A stretch of 8,537 bases of DNA from Actinomycetota bacterium (GCA_005805045.1 SYNW01000052.1:1-8537), one strand, 5' to 3'; positions 1-5,639 are shown, counted from the stretch's first letter. Notes: generated by a model from the sequence alone, not told the origin. Numbers and translations are program-made.

Positions 1-1
1 A

Positions 2-1588
2 ATAGGCGAACCCAGCGTTGGCTTGGCGGTCAACAAGATTCGCAGCGTGATCAAAGTTCTTGGTTTGGGCGTGACTCAAGAAATAGTTGATCTTGCGAAT
101 TGGGCCAACAAGCGGTGGGTCGGTCGTCTTCGGTCGTTCATTTCGACGGCGGCACCCGAGACGCTGATCACAAAAGTTCCATCCGCGCTGTATATGCCGC
201 GGGCCGTGCAGTTTGCCTCGGGGGCGGTTGAGTCTTTGAAGATATTCGGCAGCGGATTGATCACTGTTGCACCCCTGACCAATTTGGCGACGATTGTCAG
301 TGCGATTGCCTGCGACGGGCCGACAATCGTCATCTTGCCGTCGCAAAATCGCGTCAAACTTTTGGCCGCAACACTAAAGGCGAACGACTTCTCGGTTGCA
401 CAATGGCCCCAAGATTGGGCGTTGGCATTGGGCGGGGTAGATATTGTCGTCGGAACTCGAAGTGCCGTCTGGGCGCCAGTCGAAAAGTTCTCGAGCATCA
501 TCGTCGTGGACGAGCACGATGACACGTTGCAAGAAGAACGCAGTCCGAGTTGGCACGCGCGAGATGTGGCAATTGAGCGGGCCAAGAGAAATGACGCTCG
601 ATGCATTTTGCTTTCACCAATTCCGTCACTTGTGGCTCGCCATTGGGCAGGCGAGCGGGTTGTGTTCGACGCACAAAAGCCGTGGCCAAAAGTCGTGGTG
701 ATCGATCGCAACAAGGACGAGCAATGGAGTCGATCATTGATTTCTTCCGAGCTGATCGCAGAGTTGCGTGACAAATCTCGCAAGGTTGTTTGTGTCTACA
801 ACACGAAGGGACGAGCACGATTGATCGCTTGCGGGTCGTGCCGCAACATAATGCGCTGTGAAAAATGTGACGCGGCCCTCGTGCAGCGCGACCAATCAAA
901 TCTTGATTGCCCACGCTGTGGCGAGTCTCGGCCGGTCGTCTGCCAGTCCTGTGGTTCGGGTAGTTGTGCGGTGGTCAAACCAGGCGTGAGTCGCTTGCGT
1001 GAAGAACTTGAAGCTGCAGCCAATCGATCGGTTGTCGAGGTGACTTCGACCTCAGAAAATGTCAACCAACGAAGCGGCGTCTTTGTCGGCACCGAGGCGG
1101 TGTTGCATCGCGTGCAATCTGCGGACACGGTCGTGTTTTTGGATATTGATTCTGAGTTGCTCGCGCCAAGATATCGGGCGAGCGAAATCGTTACGACGTT
1201 GATCGTCCATGCGGCACGACTCGTAGGCAGGTCAGTCAGTGAGCCACGACTTCTTTTTCAGACTCATACGCCAGAGAATCAACTTCTGCAGGGTTTGCTC
1301 GACGGAGACCTGCAAAAATATTTTGCGACTGATTCTGCTCGACGCCAGATGCTGAAGTTTCCCCCGTTCGGTTCGATCGCCCAAGTTTCAGGCAAGGGCA
1401 CCAAGACATTTCTCGATTCGCTGGGCGAGACGCTCGAATATTCGTCGGTTGTGCAAACGGTGATTAAAGACACAGAGTCAGGTTTGGTTCGCGCGCGAAG
1501 TTGGCAAGAGTTGACCGATGTCCTGACGGCGGCAAAAAGACCCGCGAAGTCGCGAATAGTGATTCATGTAGATCCGCCGCGCGTGTAG
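2..1588 (+). CDS. priA: Primosomal protein N' (PriA), actinobacterial helicase-degenerate type, 5' partial
   Basis: PriA recognises stalled replication forks and starts primosome loading. The frame is open from position 2, and the residues before the first TTG (23-25) still read like PriA, so the N-terminal DNA-binding domain lies outside the window. Numbering from that TTG, a DEHD box (163-166) stands where helicases have DEEH/DEAH, followed by the PriA-like SPSWHARD stretch. A zinc-binding module has eight cysteines in four pairs (270/273, 279/282, 296/299, 307/310). The C-terminal part keeps the family's FLDID, QTHTPENQLL and FPPFGS stretches. No Walker A GxGKT is present: that place reads APLTNLATI. 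The GTQMLxKG motif is reduced to GTEAVLHRV, and QVAGRAGR to HAARLVGR. Such erosion is known for actinobacterial PriA, so the protein probably lacks ATP-driven helicase activity and acts as a structural loader. It ends with TAG, 46 bases before def. Confidence 0.9.
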   Translation: MGEPSVGLAVNKIRSVIKVLGLGVTQEIVDLANWANKRWVGRLRSFISTAAPETLITKVPSALYMPRAVQFASGAVESLKIFGSGLITVAPLTNLATIVSAIACDGPTIVILPSQNRVKLLAATLKANDFSVAQWPQDWALALGGVDIVVGTRSAVWAPVEKFSSIIVVDEHDDTLQEERSPSWHARDVAIERAKRNDARCILLSPIPSLVARHWAGERVVFDAQKPWPKVVVIDRNKDEQWSRSLISSELIAELRDKSRKVVCVYNTKGRARLIACGSCRNIMRCEKCDAALVQRDQSNLDCPRCGESRPVVCQSCGSGSCAVVKPGVSRLREELEAAANRSVVEVTSTSENVNQRSGVFVGTEAVLHRVQSADTVVFLDIDSELLAPRYRASEIVTTLIVHAARLVGRSVSEPRLLFQTHTPENQLLQGLLDGDLQKYFATDSARRQMLKFPPFGSIAQVSGKGTKTFLDSLGETLEYSSVVQTVIKDTESGLVRARSWQELTDVLTAAKRPAKSRIVIHVDPPRV

Positions 1589-1621
1589 TGGCGAATAGAT
1601 CTTTTGCATTCGTAGTTTCGG

Positions 1622-1627
1622 TAGTCT
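1622..1627 (+). promoter_or_regulatory. Candidate -10 element for a leaderless def transcript
   Basis: TAGTCT fits the actinobacterial -10 pattern TAnnnT and ends 7 bases before the GTG start of def, so transcription could begin at or next to the start codon. The only purine-rich sequence upstream (CAGG, 1631-1634) directly touches the GTG and is too close to act as a Shine-Dalgarno site. No convincing -35 hexamer is visible. The pattern is short and could occur by chance. Confidence 0.3.
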
Positions 1628-1634
1628 TGTCAGG

Positions 1635-2156
1635 GTGAGTTACGACATTCGAACCTTCGGTGACCCGGTGTTGAAGACGTGTGCCGCTGAAATCACGAAC
1701 ATCGATGCCAAACTCGTCAAACTCACCGACGAGATGTTCGAGGTGATGTATCAGGCACCAGGGCTGGGTCTGGCCGCACCTCAAATCGGTGTTCAAAAGC
1801 AATTGTTCGTCTACGACGTCGACGACTCGCGACATGTTTTGATCAATCCAAAAATCATCGAATCGAGCGGTGAATGGGTGTATGACGAGGGTTGTCTGTC
1901 GATTCCTGGTCTGTATGTCGAGATGTTGCGCCCGAAATTGGTGCTAGTTGAGGCCACAAATCTGGAAGGAAACACGATTCAAATTGAGGCCGATGAACTG
2001 TTGGCGAGACTTTTTCAACATGAGATTGATCACTTGCAAGGGGTGTTGATGTTCGAACGGATGACTCCCGACCAGAGAAAGCAGGCTCTCGCCGAATATC
2101 GGCGACGCGAAGAAAACAAGATCGAAAGCGAAGCGACGCACTTAAAGCTGTCGTGA
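1635..2156 (+). CDS. def: Peptide deformylase
   Basis: Removes the N-formyl group from the initiator methionine of new proteins at the ribosome exit, using a bound divalent metal (usually Fe2+). All three family motifs are intact in this 173-residue protein: GLGLAAPQ (43-50), EGCLS (85-89, with metal ligand Cys87) and HEIDH (129-133, with metal ligands His129 and His133 and catalytic Glu130). The length is normal for the family. The GTG start gives the usual opening, in which an YDIRTFGDPVL stretch begins the fold. No usable Shine-Dalgarno site precedes it, so it may be translated from a leaderless mRNA or coupled to priA. The TGA stop overlaps the GTG start of fmt in GTGA, which indicates translational coupling of two genes acting on opposite ends of the formyl-methionine cycle. 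Confidence 0.97.
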   Translation: MSYDIRTFGDPVLKTCAAEITNIDAKLVKLTDEMFEVMYQAPGLGLAAPQIGVQKQLFVYDVDDSRHVLINPKIIESSGEWVYDEGCLSIPGLYVEMLRPKLVLVEATNLEGNTIQIEADELLARLFQHEIDHLQGVLMFERMTPDQRKQALAEYRRREENKIESEATHLKLS

Positions 2157-3079
2157 CTGAACTTGCCGTGCCGCCGTTAGTTGGCGCATCCAGCATCGTC
2201 TACTTCGGCACACCTGAGATCGCAGTGGCACCGCTTGAGGCCTTGGTCGCAAGTGGTTGCGACGTTCAACTTGTTGTCACGCGACCCGATGTTCGTCGCG
2301 GTCGAGGCGCTGAAACCACCGCCAGTCCCGTAAAAATTGCCGCGCAAAGATTGGGTATCGCCGTTTCGCATTCACCAAATGATGCGATCGCCTTGGGGCA
2401 ACAAAATCAAAACCTACTCGGTGTGGTCGTGGCTTACGGTGAACTGTTCAAGTCGGACATATTGAGTGCCGTGCCGATGGTCAACGTGCATTTTTCGTTG
2501 CTGCCACGCTGGCGCGGTGCCGCGCCAGTTGAGCGGGCGATATTGGCGGGGGATACGAAAACCGGCGTGTGCATCATGCGAGTGGTCGAAAGACTCGACG
2601 AGGGTGAAGTCTTCGCGCGCGAAGAGGTTCAGATTGACGAGACTGATGACGTAGATTCGCTGAGGCTCAAACTGAATGTTGTGGCGATCAAATTGTTGTT
2701 GTTCACTGTAAAAAATGGTTGCCGAGACGGAGTTGAACAAAGCGGTGAAGTTGTTTACGCCAAGAAAATCAAGGCCACCGACCAGCAAATAAATTGGCAG
2801 ACATCGGCGATCCAAGTAATTCGCCAAGTGCGGGTTGGTGGCGCGTTTACAACGATTAATCGCAGGCGGCTGAAGATTGTGCGCGCCAAGGTGTCGTCAA
2901 TACAGGCGACGGGCAAATCGCCCGGACAAATCTGCGACTTGACGAGCGTGAGTTGTGTCGTGGCAACCATAGATGGTGCAGTTTCATTGACCGTGGTTCA
3001 ACCTGAAGGCAAAGCAGTTATGAAGGTCGAAGACTGGATCAACGGTGCTCGGCTCAGCGAGCACTCAATGTTTGAATAA
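2153..3079 (+). CDS. fmt: Methionyl-tRNA formyltransferase
   Basis: Transfers a formyl group from 10-formyltetrahydrofolate to Met-tRNAi, marking it for initiation. The 308-residue protein has the N-terminal formyltransferase fold with FGTPE (18-22), the PDVRRGRG loop (45-52) that corresponds to the tRNA-acceptor loop of E. coli Fmt, and the signature NVHFSLLPRWRGAAPVERAI. Asn111, His113 and Asp149 (in RLDEGEV) match the catalytic Asn-His-Asp of the family. The C-terminal OB-like domain starts near residue 208, where AKKIKATDQQINW replaces the more usual IDW form. The GTG start lies inside the end of def (4-base overlap) with no strong Shine-Dalgarno site of its own, so translation is probably coupled. 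The rsmB/sun gene that follows fmt in many bacteria is absent here; a convergent DUF1844 gene comes next. Confidence 0.96.
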   Translation: MTELAVPPLVGASSIVYFGTPEIAVAPLEALVASGCDVQLVVTRPDVRRGRGAETTASPVKIAAQRLGIAVSHSPNDAIALGQQNQNLLGVVVAYGELFKSDILSAVPMVNVHFSLLPRWRGAAPVERAILAGDTKTGVCIMRVVERLDEGEVFAREEVQIDETDDVDSLRLKLNVVAIKLLLFTVKNGCRDGVEQSGEVVYAKKIKATDQQINWQTSAIQVIRQVRVGGAFTTINRRRLKIVRAKVSSIQATGKSPGQICDLTSVSCVVATIDGAVSLTVVQPEGKAVMKVEDWINGARLSEHSMFE

Positions 3080-3093
3080 TTCTTTGGTTATTC
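3074..3093. other. Small inverted repeat containing both convergent stop codons
   Basis: GAATAA (3074-3079) and TTATTC (3088-3093) form a perfect 6-base inverted repeat around an 8-base loop. It extends by one A-T pair and two possible G-T pairs. Each arm is the final GAA codon plus TAA stop of one of the two converging genes. There is no GC-rich stem or clear T-tract, so it is at best a weak bidirectional terminator and may simply follow from both genes ending in Glu-stop. Confidence 0.25.
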
Positions 3094-3402
3094 AGGTTCT
3101 TGTGCAGTGGTCAGTTTGACGTATACCAAGCGGATGTTGGCGAGCGCATCTTTGAAAGTGCCGTGGTCGGCGCCGAGCCGATCGCCAAGTTTTTCGACGA
3201 TTGCCGCGAGTGCATCAATTGCCAGGCGAGCATCATCAAATCGGGGCGGGTTGGCACCCAGGTGGATCGCCGCCAATTCGTAAAGACCGACGACATGATT
3301 AGCCACCACAACGCTGGCAGGTGTTTCGGCGAGGCGGGCTCGCGCTTCGGCCATAGCCTTTTCTTGTTCGGGGGTGGGGTTGTCTGACATTTGCGCTACC
3401 AT
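3088..3402 (-). CDS. DUF1844 family protein of unknown function
   Basis: A 104-residue, cysteine-free, mostly helical protein without signal peptide or membrane segment. Its central part (ASVVVANHVVGLYELAAIHL, then a DDARLAIDALAAIVEKLGDRL stretch) matches my recollection of the DUF1844 pattern: an N-terminal helix, an LA/P-rich turn, a small-residue helix, then D-x-A-R-x-x-I-D-A-L. I recognise this by pattern, not by search. The ATG at 3402 has GAGG (3410-3407) four bases upstream; the alternative ATG at 3390 has no ribosome site. Genes of this family are, to my knowledge, often next to infC in actinobacteria; here it is divergent from infC across a 257-base spacer and convergent with fmt. 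The opposite-strand reading (3100-3387) resembles no family. The molecular role is unknown; a link to translation is only suggested by the neighbours. Confidence 0.8.
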   Translation of the reverse strand: MVAQMSDNPTPEQEKAMAEARARLAETPASVVVANHVVGLYELAAIHLGANPPRFDDARLAIDALAAIVEKLGDRLGADHGTFKDALANIRLVYVKLTTAQEPE

Positions 3403-3453
3403 TATGCCTCAGTAATCGTTTTGGTTGATAACTTTTCGGTTACTACAGCAAAA

Positions 3454-3472
3454 GTGGAAACTAGTTTCCCAC
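3454..3472 (+). other. Short hairpin in the infC leader region
   Basis: GTGGAAA (3454-3460) pairs with TTTCCCAC (3465-3472) around a CTAG loop, giving seven pairs with one bulged C. No T-tract follows, so it does not look like a terminator. It could be part of the 5' leader RNA or a protein-binding inverted repeat near a promoter. Confidence 0.35.
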
Positions 3473-3495
3473 CTTGCCACAAGTTTTACGAAGTT

Positions 3496-3597
3496 CGAAA
3501 GTTGGAACTGCGTTGCTTAGTGCGTCTGGGTCGACTGTTCGCGGTGGCGTGGCCACCGCCGGCCTCGACTCGCGCCTTGCAACGAAGTCAGCTTTTG
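3496..3597 (+). ncRNA. Long nested hairpin, candidate cis-regulatory leader of infC-rpmI-rplT
   Basis: Four helices nest inside one another over about 102 bases. From outside in: CGAAAGTTG (3496-3504) with CAGCTTTTG (3589-3597); CGTTGC (3511-3516) with GCAACG (3579-3584); TGGGTCGA (3527-3534) with TCGACTCG (3565-3572), including two G-T pairs; and GCGGTGGC (3541-3548) with GCCACCGC (3552-3559) closing a GTG triloop. That is about 31 base pairs separated by internal loops, the general look of a structured mRNA leader. IF3 and L20 operons are autoregulated through leader RNA in E. coli and Bacillus, so a similar role is plausible, but I recognise no known family here. A free-standing small RNA is the alternative. 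Confidence 0.5.
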
Positions 3598-3621
3598 AGC
3601 GTCGGGTTTTATCCAATACAT

Positions 3622-3630
3622 AAGAGGAGG
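3622..3630 (+). promoter_or_regulatory. Near-perfect Shine-Dalgarno sequence upstream of infC
   Basis: AAGAGGAGG contains the full AGGAGG core (3625-3630). It is 9 bases from the TTG at 3640, ideal spacing for the mini-ORF, but 29 and 41 bases from the possible infC starts at 3660 and 3672. It therefore cannot directly serve infC in the frame as sequenced. GAGGC (3627-3631) is complementary to GCCTC (3562-3566) in the upstream hairpin. Confidence 0.75.
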
Positions 3631-3639
3631 CACAGCCGC

Positions 3640-3663
3640 TTGTCAAGCAGTGAACAGTCATAG
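3640..3663 (+). CDS. Candidate seven-residue leader ORF upstream of infC
   Basis: TTG starts a frame encoding MSSSEQS and stopping at TAG (3661-3663). The Shine-Dalgarno AGGAGG lies 9 bases upstream, the best ribosome site in the window. The stop overlaps an ATA codon of the infC frame (3660-3662) as ATAG, like the ATGA overlaps of coupled genes. Two readings are possible: a leader peptide whose termination allows re-initiation on infC, or the true N-terminus of IF3 cut off by a one-base deletion or error (MSSSEQS would join smoothly to IAPPINEPRYNERIRA). The sequence alone cannot decide. Confidence 0.4.
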   Translation: MSSSEQS

Positions 3664-4316
3664 CACCGCCAATTAATGAACCGCGCTACAACGAGAGAAT
3701 TCGAGCCAAACAGGTTCGACTTGTTGACGCAGATGGATCACAAGTTGGAGTCGTCAGTATCGAAGATGCACTTGAGCGATCACGCAGGGCCGATTTGGAT
3801 CTTGTTGAAGTTGCTCCGTTAGCAGAGCCACCCGTATGTCGGATTATGGACTACGGAAAGTTCCGCTACGAAGAGGCCCAGAGGCTGAAGGAGTCCCGCA
3901 AAAAAACGGTGCAGATCACGATGAAGGAAGTCAAGTTCAAGCCGAAGATCGCCAAGGGCGACTTTGACACCAAGGTGCGTCACATGCTCGAGTTTCTCGA
4001 CGAAGGCCACAAGGTGAAAGTCACTTTGCAGTTCCGAGGACGAGAAATGGCCCACCCTGAATTGGGATCGAAGATTTTGGACGCCGTGATCGAGCAACTC
4101 GGTCCGATCGCCAAAGTTGACACCCCTCATCGACTCGAAGGACGAAACATGTCGATGGTTCTTTCACCAGACAAAAAAGCAGCAAAACGCCAGAATCCGA
4201 AGCCAGCGTCAGCAAAACCCGCCGTCCAACCAACCAAGATTTCGAATATCACAACCGAAACGGAGACACAAAATGCCAAAGATGAAAACATCCAAGACAG
4301 CCAAGAAGCGATTTAA
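3660..4316 (+). CDS. infC: Translation initiation factor IF-3, non-canonical start
   Basis: IF3 binds the 30S subunit, blocks early 50S joining and checks the start codon and initiator tRNA. The N-terminal domain is clear: INEPRYNERIRAKQVRLVD (from 3672), then DLDLVEVAP, PPVCRIMDYGKFRYEE and a lysine-rich linker. The C-terminal domain has KEVKFKP, GDFDTK, FLDEGHKVKV, RGREMAHPELG and MVLSPDKK. The frame is closed by TGA at 3651-3653, and between there and TTG 3795, inside the domain, no ATG, GTG or TTG exists. The start must be ATA 3660 (218 residues, used here) or ATT 3672 (214 residues), unless a frameshift joins it to the mini-ORF. AUU starts are classic for infC and allow autoregulation, because IF3 rejects non-standard starts. 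After about residue 173 a low-complexity, charged tail of about 45 residues follows, longer than in E. coli IF3, and its end overlaps rpmI by 44 bases. Identity is certain; the start is not. Confidence 0.93.
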   Translation: MAPPINEPRYNERIRAKQVRLVDADGSQVGVVSIEDALERSRRADLDLVEVAPLAEPPVCRIMDYGKFRYEEAQRLKESRKKTVQITMKEVKFKPKIAKGDFDTKVRHMLEFLDEGHKVKVTLQFRGREMAHPELGSKILDAVIEQLGPIAKVDTPHRLEGRNMSMVLSPDKKAAKRQNPKPASAKPAVQPTKISNITTETETQNAKDENIQDSQEAI

Positions 4317-4470
4317 GAAAACAGGCACGGGCAAACTTCGCCGTCAGCAGTCGATGCGTCAGCATTTGTTCGAGCACAAATCAAGCGAGCGCACGCGCCG
4401 TCTTGACGGCTCGGTTGACGTGCATACCGGCGATGTGAAGCGGATCAAGCGCTTGCTTGCCGAACGGTAA
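4273..4470 (+). CDS. rpmI: 50S ribosomal protein L35
   Basis: A 65-residue, very basic protein of the large ribosomal subunit. PKMKTSKTAKKRFKKTGTGK and the later HKSSERTRRLDG and RIKRLL segments are the L35 pattern, and the length is normal. The ATG lies inside the end of infC in another frame, giving a 44-base overlap. GGAG (4262-4265), seven bases upstream and also inside infC, is the ribosome site. Ribosomes finishing IF3 therefore pass over the L35 start, which suggests coupled expression. A longer reading in the same frame from 4117 has no L35 similarity before this ATG and is rejected as the start. rplT follows after 48 bases. Confidence 0.97.
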   Translation: MPKMKTSKTAKKRFKKTGTGKLRRQQSMRQHLFEHKSSERTRRLDGSVDVHTGDVKRIKRLLAER

Positions 4471-4518
4471 GCCGAACTAAAAAAATTTTCACCCAAACCT
4501 AAATGAAAGGAAACGAAG

Positions 4519-4875
4519 ATGGCCAGAGTCAAACGTGCTGTTCATGCCCGCAAAAAGCACAGGGCAATTCTTGAAAAAGCAAAGGGTTACTACGGGGACC
4601 GCAGTCGTACATTTCGATCGGCCAACGAGCAGGTATTGCACTCGGGGCAATACGCGTTTCGTGACCGTCGCGCGAAGAAGGGCGAGTTTCGCAGTCTGTG
4701 GATTCAACGGATCAATGCTGGATGTCGGATTCACGACATGAGCTATAGCCGTTTCATCGCAGGTTTGTCTGCAGCCGGCATCACCGTAGATCGAAAGATC
4801 TTGGCTGACCTTGCCGTGCACGACGAAAAGGCGTTCGCCAAATTAGTTGAAACTGCAAAGGGCGCACTCGTCTGA
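4519..4875 (+). CDS. rplT: 50S ribosomal protein L20
   Basis: L20 binds 23S rRNA early in 50S assembly, and in several bacteria also represses its own operon by binding the leader mRNA. The 118-residue protein is full length and shows the family pattern throughout: MARVKRAVHARKKHR, AKGYYGDRSRTFRSA, YAFRDRRAKKGEFRSLWIQR, INAGCRIHDMSYSRFI, and a C-terminal LADLAVHDEKAFAKLV segment. The long basic N-terminal extension that threads into rRNA is present. The ATG has AAAGG (4506-4510) eight bases upstream. It sits between rpmI (48-base gap) and the methyltransferase gene (5-base gap), so it belongs to the same operon. If the leader at 3496-3597 is an L20-type control element, this protein would be the ligand; that is inference. 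Confidence 0.98.
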   Translation: MARVKRAVHARKKHRAILEKAKGYYGDRSRTFRSANEQVLHSGQYAFRDRRAKKGEFRSLWIQRINAGCRIHDMSYSRFIAGLSAAGITVDRKILADLAVHDEKAFAKLVETAKGALV

Positions 4876-4880
4876 GTCTT

Positions 4881-5639
4881 TTGCCACTCGCGTTCACGAG
4901 CAATCGGGTTCAGCGATTGCGCAGACTTGTAAGCGATAAATCAGAACGAGCGCAAGAAAAAGCGTTCGTTGTCGAGGGTGCCACGTTGATTGACGAAGCA
5001 ATTCGTGCGGGATGGCGGATTGAATCGCAGTTTGTTGCGCCAGGTGCCGTTGCCTGTTCGGGTGCGGGCAGTGCGGTCAACGATTTGGCAGCAGGCGTGA
5101 TGGAGCGAGTCGCATCTACCGCAACCCCTCAACCGGTGATTGCGATCGCGCTGAAGCAAGATCGCGACATCAACGACCTACGAACAAGCGAAAATGCTTG
5201 GGTAGTGGTTGTCGACAAGATTTCTGACCCGGGCAATTTGGGCACGATATTGCGCTCTGCCGAGGCAGCGGGCGCAAGTGGGGTGGTGCTAACGAGTGGC
5301 ACGGTGGATGCATTCAGTCCGAAAGTTGTGCGGGCATCAGCGGGTGCGATCTTCAACATCCCCGTATATGAATCGGTGAACCTTGATCAAGTCGGTGAAC
5401 TTGGTTTCAAACTCTGGGGTTCTTCGAGCCATCAGCTTGAAAAGTCGATTGATTTTGCGCAAGCCGATCTCTCGGGGCGGGTTGCAATTGTTCTGGGCAA
5501 CGAGTCACACGGACTGTCGCTGAACACCAAACTGGATGGATGGCTGACGATTGCACACGCTGGACGCAGTGAGAGCCTGAATGTGGCGATGGCCGCGACG
5601 TTGTTGTGTTTTGAGGCGAAGCGTCAACACGATAAGTAG
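4881..5639 (+). CDS. SpoU/TrmH-family RNA 2'-O-methyltransferase
   Basis: Uses S-adenosylmethionine to methylate a ribose 2'-OH in rRNA or tRNA. The 252-residue protein has an N-terminal L30e-like substrate domain (FVVEGATLIDEAIRAG near 29-44) and the SPOUT knot domain with all three motifs: DKISDPGNLGTILRSAEAAG (112-131, with Asn119 and Arg125), VLGNESHGL (204-212, with Glu208) and SESLNVAMAA (230-239). The exact RNA target cannot be read from the sequence; in Mycobacterium tuberculosis the gene at this place is called tsnR. The TTG start is five bases after the rplT stop but has poor ribosome spacing: AAAGGG (4857-4862) is 18 bases away. An in-frame CTG at 4872 would have ideal spacing of nine bases. 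Position between rplT and pheS fits a role in ribosome or tRNA maturation. Confidence 0.93.
   Translation: MPLAFTSNRVQRLRRLVSDKSERAQEKAFVVEGATLIDEAIRAGWRIESQFVAPGAVACSGAGSAVNDLAAGVMERVASTATPQPVIAIALKQDRDINDLRTSENAWVVVVDKISDPGNLGTILRSAEAAGASGVVLTSGTVDAFSPKVVRASAGAIFNIPVYESVNLDQVGELGFKLWGSSSHQLEKSIDFAQADLSGRVAIVLGNESHGLSLNTKLDGWLTIAHAGRSESLNVAMAATLLCFEAKRQHDK

Larger units (their letters stand above)
3403..3659. promoter_or_regulatory. Divergent control region between the DUF1844 gene and infC
   Basis: This spacer must hold promoters for the leftward DUF1844 gene and the rightward infC operon. I could not fix either one: TTGATA (3425-3430) resembles a -35 box but has no good -10 box at 16-18 bases, and other matches are weak. 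It contains a small hairpin, a long nested hairpin, a strong Shine-Dalgarno sequence and a mini-ORF, each listed separately. No convincing protein gene of normal size is present, although one + strand frame stays open through it. Confidence 0.7.

Noticed and set aside
76..783. A 235-codon open frame on the - strand opposite priA
   Set aside because: It is antisense to clear PriA sequence, has no recognisable domain and no ribosome site, and has the composition of a shadow frame.
3100..3387. A 95-codon + strand frame opposite the DUF1844 gene
   Set aside because: The - strand gives a coherent helical family-like protein with a ribosome site; this frame does not.
3502..3512. Resemblance to the T-box core: TTGGAACTGCG versus TGGNACCGCG
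   Set aside because: It has one mismatch to the core. No specifier stem, AG-bulge arrangement or terminator/antiterminator pair could be made out, and the next gene is infC rather than an aminoacyl-tRNA synthetase.
3391..3663. A 90-codon + strand frame spanning the infC leader
   Set aside because: The translation is not protein-like and runs through the long hairpin. Only its last seven codons, which have their own strong ribosome site, merit attention.
3676..3834. ATG at 3676 as a start for infC
   Set aside because: It is in a different frame from IF3 and runs to a TAG near 3821 with no similarity to any protein; the IF3 frame is one base off.
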